A stretch of 64,000 bases of DNA from JAKAXS01 sp041940525 (GTDB lineage: Bacteria; Pseudomonadota; Alphaproteobacteria; Rhizobiales; Hyphomicrobiaceae). The notes below the pieces were generated by a model. That model did no database searches. It saw only the letters and a list, made by a program, of their open reading frames with translations, and was not told the origin of the DNA. The position numbers were made by a program, and so were the translations under genes. Below, piece after piece: positions 52,925 to 62,719 of this stretch. Each line of letters begins with the position of its first letter. The first letter of the stretch is position 1. The stretch lies in contig JBGTSB010000010.1 of assembly GCA_041940525.1 (NCBI GenBank), positions 1 through 64,000 on the forward strand, in the 5' to 3' direction.

Positions 52925-54595
52925 ATGTCTCATCCCCCGCCGAAAATCACGGTCGCTCTGGCCCAGCTCAATCCCCTCGTCGGCGATCTGAAGGGCAATG
53001 GAGCGCTGCTATTGGAAACCTGCGCTAAGGCGGGCAAGGCCGGCGCTGACCTGGTGCTATTTCCCGAACTCTTCATCACCGGCTATCCGCCGGAGGATTT
53101 GGTGCGCAAGCCCGCGTTTCAACAAGAGGCACGCGCGACTGTAGAAGCCCTCGCCGTCGAACTCGGAGAGGGCCCCGCTGCCCTCGTTGGCACGATATGG
53201 CCGGAAGGCGGCAAGCTCTTCAACGCGGTCGTGCTGCTCGATCATGGGCGCGTCGCAGCCATTCGTTTCAAAGTCGAATTGCCTAACTACGGGGTGTTCG
53301 ATGAAAAGCGCGTGTTCGATGCCGGGCCTCTGCCCGGGCCGATCGACTTTCGCGGCATCAGGCTTGGCGTCCCCATCTGCGAAGACATTTGGGACGAACA
53401 GGTGTGCGAATGCCTGGCCGAATGCGGCGCGGAAATCCTGCTCTCACCTAACGGCTCGCCCTTCGATTGGCCGAAGGCAGACCGGCGCATGAACGTGGCC
53501 GTCGCCCGCGTTGTCGAAACCCAATTGCCGCTGGCCTATCTCAACCAAGTAGGCGGCCAGGACGAACTGGTGTTCGACGGCGCGTCATTCGTCCTCAATG
53601 CTGACAGAAAGCTGGCGGCGCAAATGCCGGCCTGGTCGCCGGGATTGTTCCTGACGCACTGGAGGCAAGGTTCTGAGGGATGGGCATGCGATCGCGGAGA
53701 CATCGCCTCAATCCCAACAGGCGACGCGTCGGCCTATCATGCCTGCGTTCTCGGCTTGCGCGACTACGTCAACAAGAACGGCTTCCCTTCGGTCGTACTC
53801 GGCCTGTCCGGCGGCATCGACTCCGCGCTCGTGGCGGCCCTCGCCGTTGACGCCTTGGGGCCGGAGCGCGTGCACTGCTTGATGATGCCCTACCGCTATA
53901 CCTCGAACGAAAGCCTCAGCGACGCCGCCGGATGCGCGGAAGCGCTGGGCGTGCGCTACGATATCGTGCCGATCGAGAAGCCCGTCGAAGGCTTCATGAG
54001 CGCGCTCGAGCCCCTCTTTCAAGAAACATCGCACGACACGACAGAGGAGAATATCCAAAGCCGCACGCGCGGCGCCATCCTGATGGCGGTCTCCAACAAG
54101 TTCGGCGGCCTCTTGCTGACAACCGGCAACAAGTCCGAGATGTCGGTCGGATACGCCACGCTGTACGGTGACATGAACGGCGGCTTCAACCCCATCAAGG
54201 ACCTCTACAAACTGGAGGTCTACCGGCTCGCCGCATGGCGCAACGAACACGTGCCGGCCGGAGCGCTCGGTCCGCCGGGCGAGGTGATCCCAACGAATAT
54301 CCTGACCAAGGCACCGACGGCAGAACTGCGCGACAACCAAACCGACCAAGACAGCCTCCCGCCATACGAGGTGCTGGACGAGATCCTGTCGATGCTGGTC
54401 GAGGACGAACGCCCGCTGGACGATATCGTCAGCCGGGGTCACGATCCCGAAACAGTCAAGAAAGTGGAACGCTTGCTTTACTTGGCTGAATACAAGCGCC
54501 GGCAGGCGGCACCGGGTGTAAAAGTGTCCGCTCGCAATTTCGGACGGGACCGGCGTTATCCGATCACCAACAAGTACCGCGAAACACTCTCCTAA
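52925..54595 (+). CDS. nadE: glutamine-dependent NAD+ synthetase
   Basis: 556 aa. Converts deamido-NAD to NAD with glutamine as nitrogen source. The N-terminal nitrilase-like domain has Glu in LVLFPELFITGYPPED, Lys in KVELPNYGVFDE and the catalytic Cys in VPICEDIW. The C-terminal synthetase domain has the ATP-binding loop VLGLSGGIDSALVAALA and LTTGNKSEMSVGYATLYGDM. Length matches the two-domain form. Start at ATG 52925 has only a weak ribosome site. Confidence 0.96.
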   Translation: MSHPPPKITVALAQLNPLVGDLKGNGALLLETCAKAGKAGADLVLFPELFITGYPPEDLVRKPAFQQEARATVEALAVELGEGPAALVGTIWPEGGKLFNAVVLLDHGRVAAIRFKVELPNYGVFDEKRVFDAGPLPGPIDFRGIRLGVPICEDIWDEQVCECLAECGAEILLSPNGSPFDWPKADRRMNVAVARVVETQLPLAYLNQVGGQDELVFDGASFVLNADRKLAAQMPAWSPGLFLTHWRQGSEGWACDRGDIASIPTGDASAYHACVLGLRDYVNKNGFPSVVLGLSGGIDSALVAALAVDALGPERVHCLMMPYRYTSNESLSDAAGCAEALGVRYDIVPIEKPVEGFMSALEPLFQETSHDTTEENIQSRTRGAILMAVSNKFGGLLLTTGNKSEMSVGYATLYGDMNGGFNPIKDLYKLEVYRLAAWRNEHVPAGALGPPGEVIPTNILTKAPTAELRDNQTDQDSLPPYEVLDEILSMLVEDERPLDDIVSRGHDPETVKKVERLLYLAEYKRRQAAPGVKVSARNFGRDRRYPITNKYRETLS

Positions 54596-54681
54596 AACCG
54601 GCCACCAGCGGCCTTGTGTTCTGGCGGCAGGTGGATAGGTTGAGCCGCGAATCTTAAACATGCGGCCTGCCGCGAGGACCA

Positions 54682-56055
54682 ATGACCACCAAAGTACGTT
54701 TTGCGCCGAGCCCTACCGGCCGGCTGCACATCGGCAACATTCGCACCGCGGTGCTGAACTATCTGCTCGCGCGCAAGTCCGGCGGAAACTTCCTCCTGCG
54801 CCTGGATGACACGGACACCGTGCGCTCGACTGAAGAGTTTGCCGAGTCCATCCGGGAAGACCTGCGCTGGCTCGGCCTAAACTGGGATCGCGAGGAGAAG
54901 CAGTCCAATCGTACGGAGCGTTATCTCGAAGTCGCGGAGCAGTTGAAAAAAGCCGGGCGGCTCTATGCCTGCTATGAAACGGCGGACGAGCTTGACCGCA
55001 AACGCAAACGCCAGCTCGCGCGCGGGCTGCCGCCCATATACGATCGCACGGGCCTGCGATTAACGGACGAAGAAATATCCAAACTGGAAGCGGAAGGCCG
55101 CCAGCCTCATTGGCGCTTCCGGCTCAACAACACCGGCAGTGGCGGTGCCGGCGGTGGAGACCTGGCTCCGCAGCCAACCATCGTGTCGTGGAACGATCTC
55201 ATCCGCGGCGATCAAATCGTCGACGTCGGGTCTCTGTCCGATCCAGTTATGATCCGCGCTGACGGCTCATTCCTCTACACATTCACCAGCGTCGTCGACG
55301 ATGCCGATTTCGGCATCACGCACATCATTCGCGGCGACGATCACGTGACGAACTCCGGCGTGCAGTATCAAATCTTCGAAGCGCTGGGGGCCGAGCCGCC
55401 AGCCGTTGGGCATCACAGTCTGCTCATTGGTGGCGATGGACAGGCGCTCTCCAAACGGCTTGGTGCTCTATCAATCGCCAGCTTCCGCGAAAGCGGCCTG
55501 GAAGCCATGTCGGTCGTCAGCCACGCCGCGTTGGTTGGAACGTCGGACGCGATCGCGCCGCACCGGTCCATGGATGAACTGGCTGAGCTATTTGACCTGT
55601 CGAAGATTTCGACCGCGCCCGCGCGCTTCGGTGTCGACGAACTGAAAAATCTCAACGCCAAACTGCTCCACGACCTTCCCTACGAAGACGTCGAAGACCG
55701 GCTAGGCGACAGCCGCCAAGGCGGCGAAGGGTTTTGGCTGGCAGTGCGCGGAAACCTCGAACTGCTATCGGACGCAGAAGACTGGTGGCAGATCGCAACC
55801 GGTACAATCGAACCGGTCATCGAAAACGAAGCTGTCACTCAAGCCGCTGCCGGGCTGCTGCCGGATGAACCTTGGGATGAAAACACTTGGAGTGCTTTGA
55901 CCAAGGCGGTGAAGGAGAAGACGGGCGCCAAGGGCCGTGCGCTGTTTCATCCCTTGCGGCTAGCATTGACCGGCAAGGACGCTGGCCCTGAGCTGAAGGT
56001 GCTGCTCCCGTTCATCGGCCGCGAACGCGCGCTGGAGCGGCTGACAGGCAGCTAA
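54682..56055 (+). CDS. gltX: glutamyl-tRNA synthetase (short form)
   Basis: 457 aa class I aminoacyl-tRNA synthetase. The signatures are FAPSPTGRLHIGNIRTAV (HIGH-like) and ALSKRLG (KMSKS-like, here LSKR). DDTDTVRS and LRWLGLNWD are in the catalytic core. This form lacks most of the longer C-terminal region. Many alphaproteobacteria carry two GltX proteins, and this could be the second, but that cannot be seen here. It lies 22 nt before the sirtuin gene. Confidence 0.94.
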   Translation: MTTKVRFAPSPTGRLHIGNIRTAVLNYLLARKSGGNFLLRLDDTDTVRSTEEFAESIREDLRWLGLNWDREEKQSNRTERYLEVAEQLKKAGRLYACYETADELDRKRKRQLARGLPPIYDRTGLRLTDEEISKLEAEGRQPHWRFRLNNTGSGGAGGGDLAPQPTIVSWNDLIRGDQIVDVGSLSDPVMIRADGSFLYTFTSVVDDADFGITHIIRGDDHVTNSGVQYQIFEALGAEPPAVGHHSLLIGGDGQALSKRLGALSIASFRESGLEAMSVVSHAALVGTSDAIAPHRSMDELAELFDLSKISTAPARFGVDELKNLNAKLLHDLPYEDVEDRLGDSRQGGEGFWLAVRGNLELLSDAEDWWQIATGTIEPVIENEAVTQAAAGLLPDEPWDENTWSALTKAVKEKTGAKGRALFHPLRLALTGKDAGPELKVLLPFIGRERALERLTGS

Positions 56056-56077
56056 AGATCAATCATGCGGAGAAGCG

Positions 56078-56788
56078 ATGGCCGCCTACGAAGATATCGT
56101 AATCTTGACCGGTGCCGGACTGTCAGCCGAGTCCGGCGTGCCAACCTTCCGCGACAAGGATGGCATCTGGGCCAAGTACGACTATCGCGATGTCGCAACG
56201 CCGGAGGGCTTCGCCGCCAACCCAGAGCGCGTGCACGAGTTCTACAACATGCGCCGCCAGGCCCACGCAGGCATCAAGCCGAACGCCGCGCACATCGCGC
56301 TCGCAAGACTTGAGAAAGAATACCCCGGCAACGTCACGGTCGTGACGCAGAACGTCGATGCTCTGCACGAGCAGGCAGGCAGCAACAATCTCATCCATAT
56401 GCACGGTGAGATCTTTCAGGTCCTTTGCAACCATTGCCGCTGGCGCCAGCCCTGGAAAGATGATCTCAGTCTTGAGCTGTCTTGTCCCGCGTGTAGCCAA
56501 AAAGGGGGGATGCGCCCGGACGTCGTCTGGTTTGGCGAGATGCCGTATCACATGGAACGCATCGCCGAACTCTTGGAACAGGCCGGCCTGTTCATTTCCA
56601 TCGGCACGAGCGGCAACGTCTACCCCGCGGCTGGCTTCGTGGCAGAGGCGGCCCGCACCGGCGCGCACACGGTCGAGCTGAACCTTGAGCCCTCCGAGGG
56701 GATCTCATTGTTCCGCGAAGCCATCCACGGCCCTGCAACAAAAGTTGTGCCAGCCTACGTTGATAAGCTGCTCCAATCGGCTGGCTAG
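56078..56788 (+). CDS. cobB: NAD-dependent protein deacylase (sirtuin)
   Basis: 236 aa. The NAD-binding motif is ILTGAGLSAESGVPTFRD, then TQNVDALHEQAG and the catalytic His in IHMHGE. Zinc-ribbon Cys are in CNHC and CPAC. The Y-N-M-R segment (EFYNMRRQA) matches the Tyr/Arg pair of class III sirtuins, which prefer succinyl and malonyl lysine. It follows gltX by 22 nt and is near nadE, whose product is its substrate. The first 15 nt before the ATG contain GGAG. Confidence 0.94.
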   Translation: MAAYEDIVILTGAGLSAESGVPTFRDKDGIWAKYDYRDVATPEGFAANPERVHEFYNMRRQAHAGIKPNAAHIALARLEKEYPGNVTVVTQNVDALHEQAGSNNLIHMHGEIFQVLCNHCRWRQPWKDDLSLELSCPACSQKGGMRPDVVWFGEMPYHMERIAELLEQAGLFISIGTSGNVYPAAGFVAEAARTGAHTVELNLEPSEGISLFREAIHGPATKVVPAYVDKLLQSAG

Positions 56789-56891
56789 CCTGCCAAAAAA
56801 TGCGCAGTTTCCGGGAACGGCTCAAGGTCGTTGGCCGTACAAACTGGAATAGGGTAACGTCCCGCCAAAACCAAAACACGCCTGCTGGGAG

Positions 56892-58727
56892 ATGACTATG
56901 CTGACGTTTTTTCAACGCGCCCTGAGCACCGCGATACCGGCCTTAGCCGCGTTGGTGTTTCTGACGGTTTCGAGTGCTTCAGCGCAGTGTGTAAAGGAAG
57001 AACAGCAGAAAGACTTCGGTGCAGGCAGCGCGTCCATCGTGTCGCTGCTTTGCAAGCCGGAAGGCGCCGAATCCGCTGCCGTGCGTGTTACCTTCCACCG
57101 CTTGAGTGAGCCAGCTGCTGGCGGCCTCCTGCTGGGCTCGCCCTGGCCGGAACTGTCGAAGATCACAGGCGATGTCCGCGTCGTCGACAACGGCGTGACC
57201 AAGGAAGCAACCGCACTGTTCAAGAACTTCGGCACGACGGAGGACCGCCAGGACGTCTTCTACATGCAGGCGACATCTGCTGACGCGCTCAAAGAAGCCG
57301 ATAGCGTCAAAGCGGCGGACGGGCGCCGCAGCCTGACCTACCTGTCGTTTCCTGATCCGGCAGGCTTTCCAGCCCAGGATATGGCGATGCCCGACATCGA
57401 CAATCAGATCGCCGGATCGAAGACGTGGCCGAAGGGCTTCAACTTTTACTACCACGGAGACGGTTGCGAAAAGGATCCCAGCGACCTTGCCTGCGTGACG
57501 CTCTGGCGTTACCTCAGCGCTGAAGACATTGACCTGTTCAAGCCGCGATACCTGAAAAAACAAGAACTGCTGAAACGCGACATCCCGGAAGCCGGAGAAA
57601 AGACGCCGCTCATTCCCGGCGAGAAGCCATTAGCGCTGATCAAGCACTTGACCAAGGCGCAGCAGGCTCCCGAAGATTTTGCCCTACTTACGGGCAAGCT
57701 GAACGACTGCGGTGACGGCTTTGAATTTGCCTATTTCCCGAGAAAGTTGATGCTGGATGCGGCGATCATCGAAAACGTTTCCGGCGAAGCGATAAACATC
57801 GATGGGCTGCTTGGGACCCAAGTCGAAGACAGCGGCTTGCGTCCACCCGCACCGCCGATGCGCGGTGTCGTCGCTGCCGGCGTCGTCCCGATCCCAGGCA
57901 AGGTTGGTACGCTGGCACCCGGTGAGAGCGCGCTCATCCCCTTGAAGATGACATTCGTCGCACCGAAAGGGCTGGGGCAGGTGTTTGCCGGCAACCTGCT
58001 CAAGGCACGCAAAATCCACAAAGCCATCGAAAAGCTTGAGGCGGGAACACTTCTGAAATCGCCAGACGCCGGGGAGGGCATGGAAGGCAAAGCCAAGGAA
58101 AGCTTCGGACCGCCATCGCTGCCGCGAGTGACGCCATACATGTGGGGCCCGGAACTCACGCTCAAAGGTCTGACGCTCGGCGGCAAACGCATCATCCTTG
58201 AAGAAGCCGGCGCAAACTTCCTGGAACTCTCCGCTAGCGAAGGCAAAGGCTCATGCCCATTCCTTTACTCCTACGATGAGCGCAAGAGCACCTGGGTCAG
58301 CCACGGTAAGGTCATTGACGGCGCGGATACCGCTGAAAAAGAGATGACGCAGGACATTGATCTGGAAGCATTCGCCACGCGCTTCCGTCTGGCGGAAGAA
58401 GAACTCGAGATGTCCCAGATTAATCGCGTCACGCTGACGGTAACTTTGGACAGCGGCGAAACAAGCGTTTTGCTGCCTGACGATGTGCGCCTGAAGGAAA
58501 AAGACGCGCGCTATGTGCCTGTCATGTCTGGCCGGGAAATTACGATCAACTTCCGCCTGCCGCCCGGCATCCGCCAGGAACAGGTCACGAATTCCGCGTT
58601 GTCAATCACGGGCTACTACCGGCGCTACTCATCCATGAACGTAGTGGACATGCGGCGCAACGACGAACAGCCTGCGTCGAAGGAAGAGAAATCCCCATTG
58701 CCCGGTCCAGTTGACCCGGTTGAGTAG
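56892..58727 (+). CDS. large secreted protein of unknown function
   Basis: 611 aa. The signal peptide is at residues 1-31 (ALAALVFLTVSSASAQ). The mature part has several Cys (CVKEEQQ, LLCKPEG, DGCEKDP, LACVTL, NDCGDGF, GSCPFLY) that may form disulfides. The middle looks beta-rich, with PGESALIPLKMTFVAPKGLG resembling a fibronectin-like strand pair; a later TRFRLAEEELEMSQINRVTL segment is helical. I do not recognise a family. Convergent with the helicase gene across a hairpin. Confidence 0.62.
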   Translation: MTMLTFFQRALSTAIPALAALVFLTVSSASAQCVKEEQQKDFGAGSASIVSLLCKPEGAESAAVRVTFHRLSEPAAGGLLLGSPWPELSKITGDVRVVDNGVTKEATALFKNFGTTEDRQDVFYMQATSADALKEADSVKAADGRRSLTYLSFPDPAGFPAQDMAMPDIDNQIAGSKTWPKGFNFYYHGDGCEKDPSDLACVTLWRYLSAEDIDLFKPRYLKKQELLKRDIPEAGEKTPLIPGEKPLALIKHLTKAQQAPEDFALLTGKLNDCGDGFEFAYFPRKLMLDAAIIENVSGEAINIDGLLGTQVEDSGLRPPAPPMRGVVAAGVVPIPGKVGTLAPGESALIPLKMTFVAPKGLGQVFAGNLLKARKIHKAIEKLEAGTLLKSPDAGEGMEGKAKESFGPPSLPRVTPYMWGPELTLKGLTLGGKRIILEEAGANFLELSASEGKGSCPFLYSYDERKSTWVSHGKVIDGADTAEKEMTQDIDLEAFATRFRLAEEELEMSQINRVTLTVTLDSGETSVLLPDDVRLKEKDARYVPVMSGREITINFRLPPGIRQEQVTNSALSITGYYRRYSSMNVVDMRRNDEQPASKEEKSPLPGPVDPVE

Positions 58728-58741
58728 GGGCGCTGGGCGGC

Positions 58742-58763
58742 CCCAGCGATATCAATCGCTGGG
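58742..58763. terminator. hairpin between the convergent secreted-protein and helicase genes
   Basis: A perfect 9-bp inverted repeat CCCAGCGAT / ATCGCTGGG with loop ATCA. The stop codon of the helicase gene falls in the loop. There is no T-tract, so it may instead protect 3' ends. Confidence 0.5.
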
Positions 58764-60257
58764 TGCCTTGGCTGCACGAGGCACACGCCGCATGAAGGCT
58801 GGCGTGTTTCCGCCGAAGCCAACGGGTGTGCTGCTGCGGTTCTCGTTGGCGGCCTTGCGTGAGCGCGGAGCACGCTCAGACTTACTCTCGGCCTTCTCAG
58901 CCGCCGGTGCCGGAGCGGCTTGTTCAGCAGCAACTGGCGCCGGTTGGTCCGCCTTATCGGATGAGCGACCGCGACCGCGTCCACGGCCGCCGCGCTCGGA
59001 CCTCGGCTTACCAGCGCCATCATCCGATTGGCGGCGGCTGCCGCCACGACCGCGCCCGCGGCGCTTGCTGGACGCGCTGGCATAGTCTTCATCTGTGGGT
59101 GGATCACCGAGCCACACAGGCTCCTCGCCTGTGATCTTCTCGATGTCCTTCAGCGATTTGCCCAGATCCTCGTGCGTGACGAGAGACGCGGAATAGCCTT
59201 CCTTGCCGGCACGGCCGGTACGTCCGATACGGTGAACATAGTCATCGCTGTCACGCGGCAGGTCGTAGTTGAAGACGTGGCTCACGTCGGGGATGTCCAA
59301 ACCCCGTGCTGCTACGTCACTCGCCGCCAGGATCGTGATGTCGCCGGCGCGGAACTTGTCCAGCGTTTCCATGCGGCTCTTCTGATCCATGTCGCCATGA
59401 AGAGCGCCAGCGTTGAAGCCATGCTTGCGCAGCGACTTCAATAGGATGGCCACTTCAACCTTCCGGTTGCAGAAGATGATGGCGTTGCGAACGCCATCGG
59501 CGCGGATCAACTCCCGCAGCGTCTCGCGCTTGCCCCAATCCGTGCCCTCCGGGCAGAACTTGAAGCGCTGCGTAATCGTTTTCGCCGTCGTCGCCGGACG
59601 GGCGACTTCGATACGTTCCGGGTTCCGGAGAAACTGGTCCACGAGCCGGGTAATTTCCGGCGGCATGGTTGCGGAGAAGAATAGCGTCTGGCGCCGGGGA
59701 GGCAGCAGTTTGCAAATCTTTTCAATGTCGGGAATGAAGCCCATGTCCAGCATGCGGTCGGCCTCGTCGACCACCAGGATCTCAACGCCCATCAGCATCA
59801 GGCGGCCACGTTGAAAGTGGTCTAGCAACCGGCCCGGCGTGGCGATCAGAACGTCGACACCTTTGTCGAGCTTCTTGACTTGATCATCCATCGAGACGCC
59901 GCCGATCAGCAGCGCAAGCGTCAGCTTGTGATTGGTGCCGTACTTCTCAAAGCTCTGGGCGACCTGGGCAGCGAGTTCGCGCGTCGGTGCCAAGATTAAC
60001 GAGCGTGGCATTCGTGCGCGTGCGCGGCCCGTCTCCAGGCGCGTAATCATTGGCAAAACGAACGACGCCGTCTTGCCTGTTCCTGTCTGGGCGATGCCAA
60101 GCACGTCTTGCCCAGAAATAGCGGTCGGGATCGCGGCGGCCTGAATAGGGGTGGGCGAATTGTAGCCCGCAGCTTCTACGGCAGCCTGTACTTTGGCGCT
60201 GAGCCCTAGCTCAGCGAACGTTTTGTTATCCAAAAGGAAACCTTCTCCATCCTGCAT
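58752..60257 (-). CDS. rhlE: DEAD-box RNA helicase, RhlE type
   Basis: About 501 aa. Q motif PTPIQAAAIP, motif I AQTGTGKT, PTRELAAQ, motif II VDEADRML, motif III SAT, and motif VI HRIGRTGRAG are all present. The C-terminal 120 residues are a basic, Gly/Arg-rich, disordered tail (RGRGRGGSRR, ERGGRGRGRGRSS), probably for RNA binding. I chose ATG 60257; the ORF to 60338 has no conserved residues before the Q motif. It unwinds RNA in ribosome assembly or mRNA decay. A structured leader precedes it. Confidence 0.93.
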   Translation of the reverse strand: MQDGEGFLLDNKTFAELGLSAKVQAAVEAAGYNSPTPIQAAAIPTAISGQDVLGIAQTGTGKTASFVLPMITRLETGRARARMPRSLILAPTRELAAQVAQSFEKYGTNHKLTLALLIGGVSMDDQVKKLDKGVDVLIATPGRLLDHFQRGRLMLMGVEILVVDEADRMLDMGFIPDIEKICKLLPPRRQTLFFSATMPPEITRLVDQFLRNPERIEVARPATTAKTITQRFKFCPEGTDWGKRETLRELIRADGVRNAIIFCNRKVEVAILLKSLRKHGFNAGALHGDMDQKSRMETLDKFRAGDITILAASDVAARGLDIPDVSHVFNYDLPRDSDDYVHRIGRTGRAGKEGYSASLVTHEDLGKSLKDIEKITGEEPVWLGDPPTDEDYASASSKRRGRGRGGSRRQSDDGAGKPRSERGGRGRGRGRSSDKADQPAPVAAEQAAPAPAAEKAESKSERAPRSRKAANENRSSTPVGFGGNTPAFMRRVPRAAKAPSD

Positions 60258-60400
60258 TCTCAAACGACCCGGGCGCGCGCAATGAGGGCGCGCGGCAGCG
60301 GCTGTTTTTGACGGAGCGCAGGGGGAATTAAGTGGCAAAGGGCCAAACCGGAAATCGAGGGTCTATGAAAATGGGATAATGAATCAATCCCCTGCGCTCG
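60258..60400 (-). promoter_or_regulatory. structured 5' leader of the RhlE helicase gene
   Basis: An 11-bp perfect inverted repeat (GAGCGCAGGGG at 60314-60324, CCCCTGCGCTC at 60389-60399, 64 nt between) and a GCGCGC/GCGCGC hairpin at roughly 60273-60291 near the start codon. Long folded leaders are known to control cold-induced DEAD-box helicases. Inference from structure only; transcription start unknown. Confidence 0.4.
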
Positions 60401-60554
60401 TTCCACGAGTGTGCTGGCACACATGATCGCAAAAATCAAGCAAAGCCAGAGGTTTCGCCCAGTTTGTCGCAACAACGGTGCGCACTTTGGTAAATCTGAT
60501 GGCCACACTGTGGCTAACTTGCCGTCTATGCCTATTGGCTGAGCAAGATCGGCG

Positions 60555-62558
60555 CTACACGTCCAGATCGGTCGCGAACGCCGCGCGGTCCTGAATGAAC
60601 TTGAACCGCGCTTCCGGCTTGGAGCCCATCAGCGTATTGACGGCCTCAGTGATCACCAGACGGTCATCGCCATTCAGCTCAACGCGCAAAAGCGTGCGGC
60701 TCGCCGGGTGCATCGTCGTTTCCTTCAGCTGCTGAGCGTTCATTTCGCCGAGACCCTTAAAGCGGTTGATCTCCACTTTTTGGTTGGCTTTGAACTCGTC
60801 CGCGATCAGTTGGTTCTTGTGCGCTTCGTCACGTGCATAGAGAGACTTCGCCCCTTGCGTGATTTTGTAGAGCGGCGGCACAGCGAGAAAGAGGTGCCCG
60901 TTCTCAATGAGCCCAGTCATCTGCTGGTAGAAGAAGGTGATCAGCAGCGACGAGATATGCGCGCCGTCAACGTCGGCGTCCGTCATGATGATCACGCGCT
61001 CATAGCGCAGGTCATCGTCAACATATTTGCCGCCGATGCCGACGCCGAGAGCCAGAATGAGATCGGACAGCAACTGGTTCTGCGCCAGCTTAGCGGATGA
61101 TGCGTTCGCGACGTTCAAGATCTTGCCGCGCAACGGCAGCACCGCCTGCGTCTCGCGATTGCGGGCGCTTTTGGCTGAACCGCCGGCGCTGTCGCCCTCG
61201 ACGATGAAGATCTCGGTCCCCTCTGCCTGCCGGACGGAACAGTCCGCAAGCTTGCCAGGCAAGCGCAAACGGCGCGTGGCAGATTGCCGGCTGACTTCTT
61301 TCTCACGCCGCCGCTTGAGACGCTCCTCGGCCTGGTCGATCGTCCATTCCAGCAGCCTGGTCGCCTGCATCGGGCTATCGGCAAGATAATGATCGAAGGC
61401 GTCACGTACAGTTAGCTCAACGATGCGGGACGCCTCTTGCGTGGCGAGCTTGTCCTTCGTTTGCCCCTGAAACTCCGGCTCGCGAATGAAGACCGAGAGC
61501 ATGGAGGCTGCAGTGCCCATCACGTCGTCGGCCGTAATCTGCGCAGCCTTCTTGTTCCCAGTCAGCTCGCCGTAAGCGCGCAAGCCTTTGGTCAGCGCCT
61601 GGCGCAAGCCGCTTTCATGCGTACCGCCTTCGGGCGTCGGGATCGTATTACAGTATGACGATGAGAAGCCGTCGTGATCAGCGACCCAGGCAATCGCCCA
61701 CTCAACTGACCCATGGCCGTTCGGTTTTTCAACCCGGCCGGAAAAAACATCCTTCGCGACAAGCGTCTGCTTCTCGATTGTCGCCAGCAGGTAGTCTTTC
61801 AAACCGCCCGGAAAATGGAACGTCGCCTCGGCCGGCGTCTCATCCTTGATCAGCTCCTCAGCGCAACTCCAGCGAATTTCCACGCCGCCGAACAGGTACG
61901 CCTTCGAGCGCGCCATCCTGAAAAGCCGGGATGGTTTGAAGGTCGCGTTCTTGCCGAAAATTGCTGCGTCTGGCCGAAAGCGAATGCGCGTGCCGCGGCG
62001 GTTCTTGATCGCACCAAGCTTTTCCAGCTTCGTCTGCGGCGTCCCGCGTGAAAACCGCATCTTGTAGAGCTGCTGACCGCGCGCAACCTCCACTTCCATA
62101 TCGTCCGAGAGTGCGTTCACAACCGATACGCCAACGCCATGCAAACCGCCGGAGGTGTTGTAGGCCTTGCCGTCGAACTTTCCGCCCGAATGCAAAGTGG
62201 TCATGATCACTTCGAGAGCGGACTTGCTCTTGAATTTCGGATGCGGATCGATTGGGATGCCGCGGCCGTTGTCGCTCACGGTTAGGAATCCGTCGGCATC
62301 GAAGCGCACTTCGATGAAGCTCGCGTGGCCGGCGACAGCCTCGTCCATGGAGTTGTCGATCACTTCGGCGAACAAGTGATGCAACGCCTTTTCATCGGTC
62401 CCGCCGATGTACATGCCGGGGCGGCGGCGAACGGGCTCAAGGCCCTCAAGAACTTCAATATCGGCAGCTGTGTAGCTGTCGGAGGCATCCATCACCTTAC
62501 GGGCGCGCACCGGCTTCTCCGTCATACTCGTCTCTGCGAAAAGGTCTGTTTGGGCCAT
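60555..62558 (-). CDS. parE: DNA topoisomerase IV subunit B
   Basis: 667 aa type IIA topoisomerase ATPase subunit. It decatenates daughter chromosomes with ParC. GHKL motifs are VIDNSMDEAVAGH, SDNGRGIP and SGGLHGVGVSVVN. The TOPRIM metal site is EGDSAGGSAK and DADVDGAH. Full length for the family; ATG at 62558. It stands alone on the minus strand. Confidence 0.96.
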   Translation of the reverse strand: MAQTDLFAETSMTEKPVRARKVMDASDSYTAADIEVLEGLEPVRRRPGMYIGGTDEKALHHLFAEVIDNSMDEAVAGHASFIEVRFDADGFLTVSDNGRGIPIDPHPKFKSKSALEVIMTTLHSGGKFDGKAYNTSGGLHGVGVSVVNALSDDMEVEVARGQQLYKMRFSRGTPQTKLEKLGAIKNRRGTRIRFRPDAAIFGKNATFKPSRLFRMARSKAYLFGGVEIRWSCAEELIKDETPAEATFHFPGGLKDYLLATIEKQTLVAKDVFSGRVEKPNGHGSVEWAIAWVADHDGFSSSYCNTIPTPEGGTHESGLRQALTKGLRAYGELTGNKKAAQITADDVMGTAASMLSVFIREPEFQGQTKDKLATQEASRIVELTVRDAFDHYLADSPMQATRLLEWTIDQAEERLKRRREKEVSRQSATRRLRLPGKLADCSVRQAEGTEIFIVEGDSAGGSAKSARNRETQAVLPLRGKILNVANASSAKLAQNQLLSDLILALGVGIGGKYVDDDLRYERVIIMTDADVDGAHISSLLITFFYQQMTGLIENGHLFLAVPPLYKITQGAKSLYARDEAHKNQLIADEFKANQKVEINRFKGLGEMNAQQLKETTMHPASRTLLRVELNGDDRLVITEAVNTLMGSKPEARFKFIQDRAAFATDLDV

Positions 62559-62719
62559 GGCGCGGTTCCTCGTGCGGGCGGTTGTCAGCCGTCTGCTGCA
62601 AGCCGTTCAGCACGAGACGCACAACGGGGAACGCGCTGGCGAATCTCAAACTCAATCGTTAGTCATCAGGTCGCACGAAGGGCTCATCCTTGGCAAGGCG
62701 GCTGATTAGCAACAGCCGT

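Noticed and set aside
53708..54682. 324-aa minus-strand open frame over nadE
   Set aside because: Antisense shadow of the NAD synthetase domain; no ribosome site or family motif.
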